From an uncultured Marinicella sp. (GTDB lineage: Bacteria > Pseudomonadota > Gammaproteobacteria > Xanthomonadales > Marinicellaceae), in the NCBI GenBank assembly GCA_947502925.1, contig CANNBS010000004.1:186001-250000 (forward strand): a stretch of DNA of 64,000 bases, in the 5' to 3' direction. Numbering within the stretch: position 1 is the first letter of the stretch; each line of letters opens with the position of its first letter. The notes under the pieces were generated by a model. The model saw only the letters and a list, made by a program, of their open reading frames with translations, had not been told where the DNA came from and searched no databases. A program made the translations under genes and the position numbers. Positions 1 through 8,652 of this stretch are shown piece by piece.

Positions 1-1
1 G

Positions 2-508
2 GATGGCTGCAGTCGGATATTCCCGGATGCCTGGCAACCGTTTTATGAGCATATCCCCGAAGATGAACGCGACAATCTTATGGCCGCCTATCAAAAACGC
101 TTATTCAGCGACGATAAAGATGTGCAGTTAAAAGCGGCTGAGCGTTGGTCGGTGTGGGAAGGCTCGGTCTGTCATTTATACCCCGATCTGGAGCATATCG
201 AGGACAATGCGGAACCTGAGTTTGCCCTGGCCTTTGCCCGTTTAGAGAACCATTATTTTATGAACAAGGGCTTTTTTGAACACGAAAACCAGTTGCTGGA
301 TGACTGTGACAAAATTGCTGATATTCCCACCATTATTGTTCAGGGGCGCTATGATGTGATTTGTCCGGTGGAATCGGCCTATGAACTCAATCAGCGATTA
401 AATAATTCGGAACTGGTGATTGTCCCCGATGCCGGCCATTCTGCCTTTGAGCCAACGCTTGCTGAAGCTCTGGTGGATGCCACCAATAAGTTTGCGAACA
501 ATGCGTGA
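2..508 (+). CDS. pip: Proline iminopeptidase, C-terminal part (5' end outside window)
   Basis: This is the last 168 codons of an alpha/beta-hydrolase that removes N-terminal proline from peptides in the cytoplasm. The reading frame is open from base 2, so the gene starts before the window and the nucleophilic Ser is not visible. The visible part carries the SRIFPDAW-type stretch typical of the Pip cap region, the acidic residue of the triad in GRYDVICPVESAYEL, and the catalytic His in PDAGHSAF near the end. An ATG at 80 is internal, not the start. The gene ends convergently against uvrD with no spacer. Family assignment is from recognised motifs; a different S33 peptidase is possible but less likely. 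Confidence 0.85.
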   Translation, partial: DGCSRIFPDAWQPFYEHIPEDERDNLMAAYQKRLFSDDKDVQLKAAERWSVWEGSVCHLYPDLEHIEDNAEPEFALAFARLENHYFMNKGFFEHENQLLDDCDKIADIPTIIVQGRYDVICPVESAYELNQRLNNSELVIVPDAGHSAFEPTLAEALVDATNKFANNA

Positions 509-2698
509 TTAAAACACTTCAAGTTTAGCGTATTTAGCGGCCAGGACTTTGGGGCCGGCGTCGTTAAATTGCACCAGGACCTGCAGATAATCGCCTTTGC
601 CGTTCATATCGGTGACCACGCCTTCGCCGAATCGGCTGTGGCGCACGGTCTGACCGATTTGATAGGGCAGTGATTCTGACGGCCCTGGGTTAAAGCGCTG
701 GCTGCCCGGTCGGTGATAACCACTGACCTGCGGTTTGGGCGGATGGATGTTGCCACGGATTTGATTAATCAGTTCTTTTGGTACTTCACGCAGGAATTGT
801 GAGGGTAAGCAGGCCGACATTTTGCCACGGATACGTCGCGAGGTGGCGTAGCACAGAATCAGTTGTTTTTCGGCACGGGTAATGCCCACATAAGCCAGCC
901 GGCGTTCTTCCTGTAATTTAACCGGGTCTTCCATGGACTGGATATGCGGGAATAGTCCTTGTTCCAGACCAACGATAAATACCACCGGAAACTCCAGACC
1001 TTTAGCAGAATGCAGGGTCATCAGCTGCACATGGGGTTCATCGGTGTTATCCGTATCACCGGCATCCAGGCTCACCTGTGACAAAAAAGCCGATAAAGGC
1101 GTTAGACCCAGGGCCGTTTCTTCATCGGTCATACTAAAACTTTCGGCGGCATTAATCAGCTCGTCTAAGTTTTCTAAACGGGTCTGGGCTTTTTCAGGTG
1201 GTTCTTTTAAATAATGGTCTTTTAAGCCACTGCGTTCAATAATGTCGCTGAATAATTCGGCCAGACTTTGTTCTTGACTGCCAAGTTCAATCTCATCGAT
1301 TAAGCTGGAAAAATTCACGTAAGAACCCGCCGCGCGTTTAGATAGTTTTCCGCTTTGTGAGAGTTGACTCGCCGCCTGCCATAAGCTGATGGTCTCCATT
1401 TGCGCCTGATTACGGATGCGATTAACGGTGGTCTGGCCGATACCGCGTGTGGGTGTGTTAATGACCCGCTCAAAAGCCAGATCATCATGGCGGTTGTTAA
1501 CCAGTCGGGCGTAGGCCAGTACGTCTTTTATCTCAAGTCGTTCAAAGAAACGCAGGCCGCCGTAGATTTGATAGGGAATATTGCGTTTGAGCAGGTTTTC
1601 CTCTAAAAGACGGGATTGGGCGTTGGATCGATACAAAATGGCGATGTCACTGGCTTTGGTGGTGTTGGCGATCATCTGTTCAATCTGCTCAACCACAAAA
1701 TAAGCTTCATCGTAATCTGAATGGGCACCATAAACCTGGATTTTTTCACCGGCAGATTGCGCTGACCACAGGTTTTTGCCCAGGCGTTTTTGATTGTTGG
1801 CAATCACGCCATTGGCGGCATCGAGGATGGTCTGTGTTGAACGATAATTCTGTTCCAGTTTGTATTGTTCGGCTTTAGGGTAGAGGCTCTGAAAATCCAA
1901 AATATGATCGACCCGGGCACCACGCCAGGCATAAATGGACTGGTCGTCATCGCCGACCACCATGACACTGTTACTTTTACCGACCAGCACCTGGATAAAC
2001 GCCGACTGGATGGCGTTGGTGTCCTGAAACTCATCCACCAGTACATGAGAAAAGCGCTGTTGGTATTTGGCCCGCAAATCATCGTTATCCAGTAATAATT
2101 CGTGGGCCCGAATCAGCATTTCAGAAAAATCCACCAGACCGGCGCGCCGGCAATGCTCATCGTAATGGGCATAGACTTTTAAGAATATTTCGACGTTATA
2201 ATCCCCCATATCATCGATTTCATCGGGCCGCAGGCCTTCATTCTTTTGGTCATTGATGTAGGCCTGAATCGTTCGCGGTGGCCATTGTTTCTCATCCAGT
2301 TCTAATTCACTTAAGCAGCGACGGATGAGTCGGTATTGGTCATCGCTGTCTAAAATCTGAAAATTGCGCGGTAAACCGGCGGCTTCGTTGTTGATTTGTA
2401 GCAGGCGTAAAGCAATGCTGTGAAAGGTGCCAATCCATAAATCCCGAACCTCGCGATTGAGCATATGGCCCACCCGGTTGCGCATTTCAGCGGCGGCTTT
2501 ATTGGTGAATGTGACCGCTAAAATACTAAAAGGCGAGACAAATTCAGCGGTAATCAGCCAGGCAATGCGGTGTACCAGAACCCGGGTCTTACCACTGCCG
2601 GCGCCGGCTAAGACCAGAGCATGCTGGGCATCGGTGGTGACTGCCTGAGCCTGTGTTTCATTCAGGTTTTCGATAATATTGTGTGGGTCTAATGACAT
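509..2698 (-). CDS. uvrD: DNA helicase II UvrD
   Basis: A 729-residue superfamily 1A 3'-5' helicase acting in nucleotide excision repair and mismatch repair, close in length to the E. coli protein (720). Walker A is AGAGSGKT at residues 31-38; the motif II segment VDEFQDTN, QSIYAWRGA (motif III), the QNYRST motif and VQLMTLHSAKGLEFP (motif V) all follow in order. The C-terminal tail with VRHSRFGEGVV and the closing KYAKLEVF is the UvrD-type Tudor-like RNA polymerase-binding end, which separates UvrD from Rep. The start overlaps the end of the upstream hypothetical gene by 10 bases, so it is probably translated from an engB-led transcript. Confidence 0.97.
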   Translation of the reverse strand: MSLDPHNIIENLNETQAQAVTTDAQHALVLAGAGSGKTRVLVHRIAWLITAEFVSPFSILAVTFTNKAAAEMRNRVGHMLNREVRDLWIGTFHSIALRLLQINNEAAGLPRNFQILDSDDQYRLIRRCLSELELDEKQWPPRTIQAYINDQKNEGLRPDEIDDMGDYNVEIFLKVYAHYDEHCRRAGLVDFSEMLIRAHELLLDNDDLRAKYQQRFSHVLVDEFQDTNAIQSAFIQVLVGKSNSVMVVGDDDQSIYAWRGARVDHILDFQSLYPKAEQYKLEQNYRSTQTILDAANGVIANNQKRLGKNLWSAQSAGEKIQVYGAHSDYDEAYFVVEQIEQMIANTTKASDIAILYRSNAQSRLLEENLLKRNIPYQIYGGLRFFERLEIKDVLAYARLVNNRHDDLAFERVINTPTRGIGQTTVNRIRNQAQMETISLWQAASQLSQSGKLSKRAAGSYVNFSSLIDEIELGSQEQSLAELFSDIIERSGLKDHYLKEPPEKAQTRLENLDELINAAESFSMTDEETALGLTPLSAFLSQVSLDAGDTDNTDEPHVQLMTLHSAKGLEFPVVFIVGLEQGLFPHIQSMEDPVKLQEERRLAYVGITRAEKQLILCYATSRRIRGKMSACLPSQFLREVPKELINQIRGNIHPPKPQVSGYHRPGSQRFNPGPSESLPYQIGQTVRHSRFGEGVVTDMNGKGDYLQVLVQFNDAGPKVLAAKYAKLEVF

Positions 2699-3798
2699 CC
2701 TGAGGATTCCTGTGAACGTTCATGAGTGCGTTGTTTTTGTTTGTTGGCGGCTCGATATAATTCAGTCATTTCGGTTTCAAGGTGATAATCAATGGCCGCC
2801 TGACCGTTTTGATCAAGCGGATAAAACCAGTGTTGTTGGCCGCTTGTTTCAGTTAATACGGACCAGATATAACCGGCTCTTGGGTGCATATAATCCACCA
2901 GTTGCGGTTGATTGGGGCACTTTTCTGTTTTTTGTTGCTGGTGATAAAAGGGTCGCTTGATTAAGCTTGTTTTGAGTGCATCATCATTCGGTTTCTGGCT
3001 GGATTGTCCGGCATCGAAAAAAAGACTGTTAAGACCATGGCTCTGAAAAACTTCAGCCGCCAGGCGCTGGGCCATCAGCCAGTTAATATAATCTTGCTGG
3101 CTGCAGTCAGGATTAAGCGTACAAAAACCAGAAAGTGAATAAAAAGGCATATAAACCGATTGGCCACGGAGATAAAAAGCTTGTTGTTTTTGTTGTAAAT
3201 CCAGTCGTGGACGATCCGCCAAAAGGGCGGTTTCAATCACCTGCCATAAATGATGCATGCCCACCTGGTCATAATGGTTATGCATCATGGCGATTAAATC
3301 CAGATGGCTCATGTAATTGGCATGCACAATCTGACCCTGAAAATAATCGCTCAATAACTGATAAGTCGGGGGCGAAACCATCCCCTTATCAAGCAGGGTT
3401 TGCTCAAAGCGATGGCTCACCGCTTCGTCTTCAGTAATAAGCACAAAGGGTATGTGCATTAAAGGTGCTGATGTGACGGCAGGCTGCAGACCTTTCGGCA
3501 TACTGCCCTGATGAGCGCCAATGGCCAGCACCCGATGCTGCTGTTGTTCGCCCTGAAACACCGCCGAGGCGTATTTTATTAAATTACTATGTAAGGTAAA
3601 CCCCGGGGTTAAGACAGCTTCAGTGGGGTAGGCCGCCGCGGCCACCACCAGTGAGGTTTGTGGTGTTAAACGCAACACTTTACTGAGCTCAGAGGCCATT
3701 TGATCACCCAATTCTGTGGCCCGGGATTTATCCAGGGTTTGGTTGAGAGTGCTTTGGCATTCTAAACTGATGAGGCCGTAAAGATGGTTTGTGTTCAT
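2689..3798 (-). CDS. Conserved-looking hypothetical protein between engB and uvrD
   Basis: A 369-residue protein I do not recognise. No signal peptide or membrane segment is evident, so it is probably cytoplasmic. It is rich in His, Gln, Met and Tyr in the middle (around 170-240) and has a short polar, Cys-ending tail. It is clearly a real gene: it starts one base before the engB stop region (engB ends at 3799) and its end overlaps the uvrD start by 10 bases, so the three genes form a tight operon. The neighbours suggest a role linked to ribosome assembly or DNA repair, but that is only inferred from position and nothing in the sequence shows an enzymatic motif. Confidence 0.8.
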   Translation of the reverse strand: MNTNHLYGLISLECQSTLNQTLDKSRATELGDQMASELSKVLRLTPQTSLVVAAAAYPTEAVLTPGFTLHSNLIKYASAVFQGEQQQHRVLAIGAHQGSMPKGLQPAVTSAPLMHIPFVLITEDEAVSHRFEQTLLDKGMVSPPTYQLLSDYFQGQIVHANYMSHLDLIAMMHNHYDQVGMHHLWQVIETALLADRPRLDLQQKQQAFYLRGQSVYMPFYSLSGFCTLNPDCSQQDYINWLMAQRLAAEVFQSHGLNSLFFDAGQSSQKPNDDALKTSLIKRPFYHQQQKTEKCPNQPQLVDYMHPRAGYIWSVLTETSGQQHWFYPLDQNGQAAIDYHLETEMTELYRAANKQKQRTHERSQESSGCH

Positions 3799-4395
3799 TT
3801 AAGACTTAAACCAGGGTGTTAAGGTATCTGATAATACTTGGGTGCCTTCTTTACGTAATGCCGAAAAAGTCTGGCAAGTGGTGCTGTCGCTAATGGCAGC
3901 AATGGCCTTTTGGGTGGCGTGCAGGGCTTTGTTCATTTGGGAACGACTGAGTTTGTCAGCCTTGTTCAGTAATACATGGCTGTGGAGGCCCGATTGATGG
4001 GCCCAGTGAATCATTTGTTCATCAAAGGCTTTCATGGCATGGCGTATATCCATGATAATCACCACCCCAATAAGACTTTGACGATTCATCAGATAATGGT
4101 CGATTTCCTTTTGCCAGTGTTTGCGCATTTTTTCCGGCACTTTGGCATAGCCGTAGCCGGGCAAGTCAATGAGTCGTTGCTCCGGGGCGAATTCAAAACA
4201 ATTAAATAATTGCGTTCGACCGGGTGTTTTACTGACTTTGGCCAGGCCTTTGTGGTTGGTCAGGGCATTGATGGTGGTGCTTTTCCCGGCATTGGAACGT
4301 CCGGCAAAAGCAATTTCCTGACCACTGTCTTCAGGTAATTGGTCGTAGCGGTAGGCACTGACAAGATAACGGCTTTGGCTAAATAACTGGCTCAT
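3799..4395 (-). CDS. engB: Ribosome biogenesis GTPase EngB (YihA/YsxC)
   Basis: A 198-residue TRAFAC-class GTPase needed for late assembly of the large ribosomal subunit. G1 is AGRSNAGKST near residue 31, G3 is DLPGYG followed by the family-specific YAKVPEKMR, and G4 is LNKADKLS; the switch region SKTPGRTQLFNCFE is typical. The length fits the family. It leads the operon engB-hypothetical-uvrD on the minus strand and is divergent from the cytochrome c4 gene; the 153-base gap must hold both promoters. Confidence 0.96.
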   Translation of the reverse strand: MSQLFSQSRYLVSAYRYDQLPEDSGQEIAFAGRSNAGKSTTINALTNHKGLAKVSKTPGRTQLFNCFEFAPEQRLIDLPGYGYAKVPEKMRKHWQKEIDHYLMNRQSLIGVVIIMDIRHAMKAFDEQMIHWAHQSGLHSHVLLNKADKLSRSQMNKALHATQKAIAAISDSTTCQTFSALRKEGTQVLSDTLTPWFKS

Positions 4396-4548
4396 AGGGT
4401 TAAATTAATTTAAGTTTCAGGCATCGGCCTGACTGATAATTTTGACTTCGGGTATTTTAATGGACTGACCGCAATTTTGATATGTTTGACTGCTGATATT
4501 GCGTTATAATAGCGCACTTTGTAAAAAGTTATCCATTCAGGGGTTGTT

Positions 4549-5169
4549 ATGAAACAGATTGTTCTCGTGGTTTTGGCCATATTCGCAAGCCAGTTAATGG
4601 CACAAGACGGTGATGCTGACAAAGGCAAAGCCTTATCAGCCACTTGTGTGGCCTGTCATGGTGCCGATGGTAATAGTGTTAATCCGATTTGGCCCACCAT
4701 TGCCGGTCAGCATCCGCAGTACATTGAGCGTCAACTTAAATTGTATAAAAGTGGTGATCGGAAAAATGCGGTGATGATGCCCATGGTGATGGGTTTATCA
4801 GAACAGGACATGACCGATTTGGCGGCTTATTTTGGTCAACAAGAGGCGAAGTTACTGGCCGCTGACCCTGCTAAAATCGAGTTGGGTGAAGCCATTTATC
4901 AAGGTGGCATTAAAGATCGCAATATTCCGGCGTGTATAGCCTGTCATGGACCCACAGGGCAGGGAAACCCTTTGAGTGGTTATCCGGTTGTGGCCAATCA
5001 ACATGCGGCCTACTCTGTTGAACAACTGAAATTATTCAAGCAGGGCCGTGTGGTGCCTGGTAAAGATGATGTCAACGGTAAGATTATGGCCGACATCGCC
5101 AAGTACATGACCCAGGAAGAAATTGAAGCGGTTTCAAGTTATATGCAGGGGCTACAAGCCGCAAAATAA
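4549..5169 (+). CDS. Cytochrome c4, dihaem periplasmic
   Basis: A 206-residue exported electron carrier with two c-type haem sites: CVACH at residues 33-37 and CIACH at 129-133, each followed by a G, and Met ligand candidates in MPMVMG (first domain) and in the MTQEE region (second domain). The signal peptide is residues 1-18, ending in LMA before QDGDAD. Two-domain length and spacing match cytochrome c4, which passes electrons to terminal oxidases at the membrane. A TATAAT box lies at 4505-4510, but the best TTGACT (4486-4491) is only 13 bases upstream, so the -35 is unclear. A Shine-Dalgarno-like GGGG precedes the ATG. The DsbA-like gene follows 56 bases downstream, as in several gammaproteobacteria. 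Confidence 0.93.
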   Translation: MKQIVLVVLAIFASQLMAQDGDADKGKALSATCVACHGADGNSVNPIWPTIAGQHPQYIERQLKLYKSGDRKNAVMMPMVMGLSEQDMTDLAAYFGQQEAKLLAADPAKIELGEAIYQGGIKDRNIPACIACHGPTGQGNPLSGYPVVANQHAAYSVEQLKLFKQGRVVPGKDDVNGKIMADIAKYMTQEEIEAVSSYMQGLQAAK

Positions 5170-5225
5170 CTGAACTTTGTTCGCTTTACTGAGTCCATAA
5201 TGACGTTAATAATTGAGGAAAAAAT

Positions 5226-6059
5226 ATGAAAAAACTGATACTTTTACTGGCTGTCACCTTAATTTGGGGTTGTTCTCAAGCGGATGAATCTGACACCAAA
5301 ACAGCTAAAGAACAAGCCACTGAAACCACCCAGGCTGTGAAACAAGACGTTAAGCAGAAGGTTGACGAAGAAGTTTCAGAGGTCGTTGAAGAACAAAGCG
5401 CCAAGGCCAAAGAAAAAGCCGATGAAGTGGTGGATCAGGTGGCTGATAAAATGACAGAAGACCACTCAGGACATGACCACAGCAATCAAGATTCCGCGGC
5501 TTCAGACTATCAGGCCGGTATTCATTATAATGTGATTACGCCTGCCTGGGACACCAAAAGTGATGACGTGGTTATTTATGAATTTTTCAGTTATATGTGC
5601 GCCCACTGTAACACCTTTCAGCCATATATGAAGAAACTGGAAAGCGATTTGCCTGAGGGTGTCGAAGTTCAACGGGTTCCGGTGGTGTTCTACCCACAAT
5701 GGCGCCCTCAAGCTCAGGCTTTTTATACTTTTGAAGCCATGGATATACTGGATCAGGTTCACGCCCCGTTTTTTGCCGCCATTCACCAGCACAAAAAACG
5801 TTTTCGTAACATCGAAGAAGTGGCAGACTGGGTATCAGGTTCATTTAATGTGGACCGTGATAAATTCTTATCTACCGCAAAATCTTTTATGGTCGATGGC
5901 CAGATTCGCAAAGGTATGCAAATGATGCAAGCCATGAATGTATCTTCGACACCAACACTGGTGGTTAATGGAAAATATTCACCCAATCGAGAACAAATGA
6001 ATTCTCGCCAGGACGAAATTGATATTGCCAAAGCACTGGCGATTAAAGAGTTGCAATAA
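5226..6059 (+). CDS. Lipoprotein DsbA-like thiol:disulfide oxidoreductase with long charged linker
   Basis: A 277-residue periplasmic thioredoxin-fold protein. The active site is YMCAHC with cysteines at residues 125 and 128, and the cis-Pro loop is SSTPTLVVNG, as in DsbA. The N-terminus is a lipobox, LLAVTLIWGC, with Cys at 16, so the protein is probably membrane-anchored rather than soluble as classical DsbA. Residues 20-80 form a long Lys/Glu/Ala/Val-rich amphipathic stretch of coiled-coil or apolipoprotein-like character, followed by a short His-rich run (DHSGHDHSN). The linker would hold the catalytic domain away from the membrane. It lies directly after cytochrome c4, an arrangement that fits cytochrome maturation or general disulfide formation. 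It ends at a bidirectional terminator. Confidence 0.88.
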   Translation: MKKLILLLAVTLIWGCSQADESDTKTAKEQATETTQAVKQDVKQKVDEEVSEVVEEQSAKAKEKADEVVDQVADKMTEDHSGHDHSNQDSAASDYQAGIHYNVITPAWDTKSDDVVIYEFFSYMCAHCNTFQPYMKKLESDLPEGVEVQRVPVVFYPQWRPQAQAFYTFEAMDILDQVHAPFFAAIHQHKKRFRNIEEVADWVSGSFNVDRDKFLSTAKSFMVDGQIRKGMQMMQAMNVSSTPTLVVNGKYSPNREQMNSRQDEIDIAKALAIKELQ

Positions 6060-6080
6060 ACTAAAGTTTTATTGTTAATA

Positions 6081-6107
6081 AAAAACCGGTTTATCGACCG
6101 GTTTTTT
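6081..6107. terminator. Bidirectional rho-independent terminator
   Basis: A perfect 10-bp stem, AAAAACCGGT at 6081-6090 and ACCGGTTTTT at 6097-6106, with a 6-base loop. It has A-tract and T-tract on the two sides, so it can stop both the dsbA-like transcript and the convergent relA transcript, whose stop codons lie 21 and 16 bases away. Confidence 0.9.
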
Positions 6108-6122
6108 TTTGGCCCAAGATAA

Positions 6123-8177
6123 TTAGGATTTGCGTCTAATGTCTTTAACTGCCTGGACGCTGGACAAGCGGTTGATGACCCGGTCTAAATGATCAAAGTC
6201 TTTGGTTTGAATAGCAATTTCAATGATGACGACATCTAAAAGATCATCCGTTTCTGTGTTCAGCGCCATAATATCGCTATCCAGTTGGGCCAGTAAATGA
6301 CTGATGTCTTTAATTACATTTTTACGATCATCCACGACAATGCGCAAAACACTGGTGTTGTGATCAGCTAAGCTGTCACGCCAGCGCACATTAATCAGAC
6401 GATTGGGTTCTTCTGAAATCATGTGAATATAATTATCACAACCGCTGCGATGTACACTGATTCCGCGGGTGCGGGTGATAAAGCCACCAATGTTATCACC
6501 GGGCATGGGCTTACAACAGCTGGCAAAAGTAGTTTTCAAATCAGCTACACCTTCCACGATTAAATCATCGGGACTGGCTTTTTTTGATAAAGTTTTCGCT
6601 GCGGTCTTAACCGGTTTCTTTTTGGGGTTAAGCTGTTGATCGGCACGTCTGAGCACTTGTGATACGGTGATGTCTCCGGTGGCAATCATGGCATACAGCT
6701 TATCTAAGCTTTGTAAATTAAATGAGCTGAGTAGTTTGTTTAAGTCAGCGTTCTGTAAGGCATATTTATTCAGCTCACTTTCCAACATATCCTTGCCGGT
6801 GGTCAGGTTTTTATCGAAGTCATTTTCCCGAAACCATTGTCTGACTTTGGCACGGGCACGGGCACTTTGTAAATAACCCGATTGTTCATAGAGCCAGTCT
6901 TTGGAGGGTTTGGGTTCTTTGGCGGTTAAGATTTCAATTTGCTCGCCGGTTTTTAACGGGCGGGTCAGCGGCACAATGGCACCGTTGACTTTAGCACCCT
7001 GACAGCGATGGCCGACTTCAGTGTGTACCTGATAAGCAAAATCCACGGCAGTGCTGCCGTAGGGTAAGTCAATGACATCCCCTTCGGGGGTAAATACATA
7101 CACCCGTTCTTCTTGTGTGTCGGACTGAAAAGCATCCAGCAAATCGTCACTGTGGGTGTTTTCATTCAGTAATTCTCGCATCCAGTTGACTTTTTTATCA
7201 TACCCCCGGTCTTCCTTACTGCCGTCTTTATAGCGCCAGTGTGCCGCCACACCAAGTTCGGCGTGTTCATGCATTTGGTGGGTGCGAATTTGTACTTCCA
7301 GGGTCTTACCGTCCACCATCACCACCGTGTGCAAAGACTGGTACATATTGCCTTTGGGCTGAGCGATGTAATCATCGAATTCTTTGGGTACATGCGGCCA
7401 TTTGGCGTGGACCAGACCCAGGGCGGCATAACAGTCGGCTACCGTATCCACCAGGACACGAATGGCACGGATATCATACAAACCTTCAAACTGCAGATTT
7501 TTTTTCTGCATTTTTTTATAAATACTGTAAATATGTTTCGGTCTTCCGGCAATGTCAGCATTAATTTGATTGTCTTTAAGTGCCTGTTGCAACGCAATTG
7601 AACAGCGTTGAATAAACTGTTCCCGATCATCTCTTTTTTCTGCCAGTTTACGCGCTATCATGCGATAGGTTCGGGTGTCCATATAACGAAATGATAAATC
7701 TTCTAATTCCCACTTAATCTGCCAGACACCGAGTCGATTGGCGAGGGCGGCATGATAAGTCATCGTGGAAGTGGCCAGTTGTTTTTGTAATTGTTCAGAG
7801 AACTTTAAAGCCGCTCTCATCAGCACCAGTTGCTCTGCCAGTAATATCAGCACCAAACGAACATCGTTCAGCATGGCAAATAACAAGCGACGTAAACCTT
7901 CGGCATTGCTGGATTTGGGATTCAGTAACCAGTCTGCCTGATGGATTTTTAATAAATCATTTAAAGTTTGCCGTTGGCCTTTGGACAGGTTTATGACCAC
8001 CTGGTCATGGCAGTCGGGATGGTTTCTGATGTCATGAAAGCATTGGAAAATGGTCTTGATGTCCTGATCGGCTTTCAGTTCATCAAGTAATGCCAGTGTT
8101 TTGGATTTATGCCCTTGAGAATAGTGGTTATCATCTAACCAGAAATCTTCACTGAATTGGGTGGCCGTTTCATTCAT
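6123..8177 (-). CDS. relA: GTP pyrophosphokinase RelA, (p)ppGpp synthetase
   Basis: A 684-residue ribosome-associated alarmone synthetase of the stringent response. The N-terminal region is a pseudo-hydrolase: the HD and ED residues of active SpoT/Rel are missing (VLILLAEQLVLM stands where IADRLHNM is expected). The synthetase domain has GRPKHIYSIYKKM, the EFDDYIAQPKGNMYQSLHT segment and EVQIRTHQMHEHAELG; the EFDD signature is the one of monofunctional RelA rather than the RxKD of SpoT. TGS (ERVYVFTPEGDV), zinc-finger (SCCKPMPGDNI) and C-terminal ACT domains follow. It is somewhat shorter than E. coli RelA (744). The ATG lies about 20 bases from the rnpB 3' end, has no good Shine-Dalgarno, and its promoter must lie in or upstream of rnpB. 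Confidence 0.95.
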   Translation of the reverse strand: MNETATQFSEDFWLDDNHYSQGHKSKTLALLDELKADQDIKTIFQCFHDIRNHPDCHDQVVINLSKGQRQTLNDLLKIHQADWLLNPKSSNAEGLRRLLFAMLNDVRLVLILLAEQLVLMRAALKFSEQLQKQLATSTMTYHAALANRLGVWQIKWELEDLSFRYMDTRTYRMIARKLAEKRDDREQFIQRCSIALQQALKDNQINADIAGRPKHIYSIYKKMQKKNLQFEGLYDIRAIRVLVDTVADCYAALGLVHAKWPHVPKEFDDYIAQPKGNMYQSLHTVVMVDGKTLEVQIRTHQMHEHAELGVAAHWRYKDGSKEDRGYDKKVNWMRELLNENTHSDDLLDAFQSDTQEERVYVFTPEGDVIDLPYGSTAVDFAYQVHTEVGHRCQGAKVNGAIVPLTRPLKTGEQIEILTAKEPKPSKDWLYEQSGYLQSARARAKVRQWFRENDFDKNLTTGKDMLESELNKYALQNADLNKLLSSFNLQSLDKLYAMIATGDITVSQVLRRADQQLNPKKKPVKTAAKTLSKKASPDDLIVEGVADLKTTFASCCKPMPGDNIGGFITRTRGISVHRSGCDNYIHMISEEPNRLINVRWRDSLADHNTSVLRIVVDDRKNVIKDISHLLAQLDSDIMALNTETDDLLDVVIIEIAIQTKDFDHLDRVINRLSSVQAVKDIRRKS

Positions 8178-8197
8178 GGTATCATCTATTCATAAAA

Positions 8198-8562
<365 letters not shown>

Positions 8563-8565
8563 GCT

Positions 8566-8594
8566 ATTATTGGGTTGATGGTTGCTAAATACAA
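8566..8594 (-). promoter_or_regulatory. rnpB promoter
   Basis: Reading the minus strand, TTGTAT (8589-8594) and AATAAT (8566-8571) are separated by exactly 17 bases, and the predicted start falls near 8560, where P1 begins. The match is moderate, but the position is right for a stable-RNA gene. Confidence 0.55.
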
Positions 8595-8652
8595 CTTGTA
8601 TTTTGGATTTTAAGCGGGCAAAATTGTTTCAATTTGTGGTTTTAGGGGATAA

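Noticed and set aside
1804-2082. Open frames opposite or inside uvrD, relA and mutY
   Set aside because: They are shadows of well-conserved coding sequence in other frames and show no independent features.
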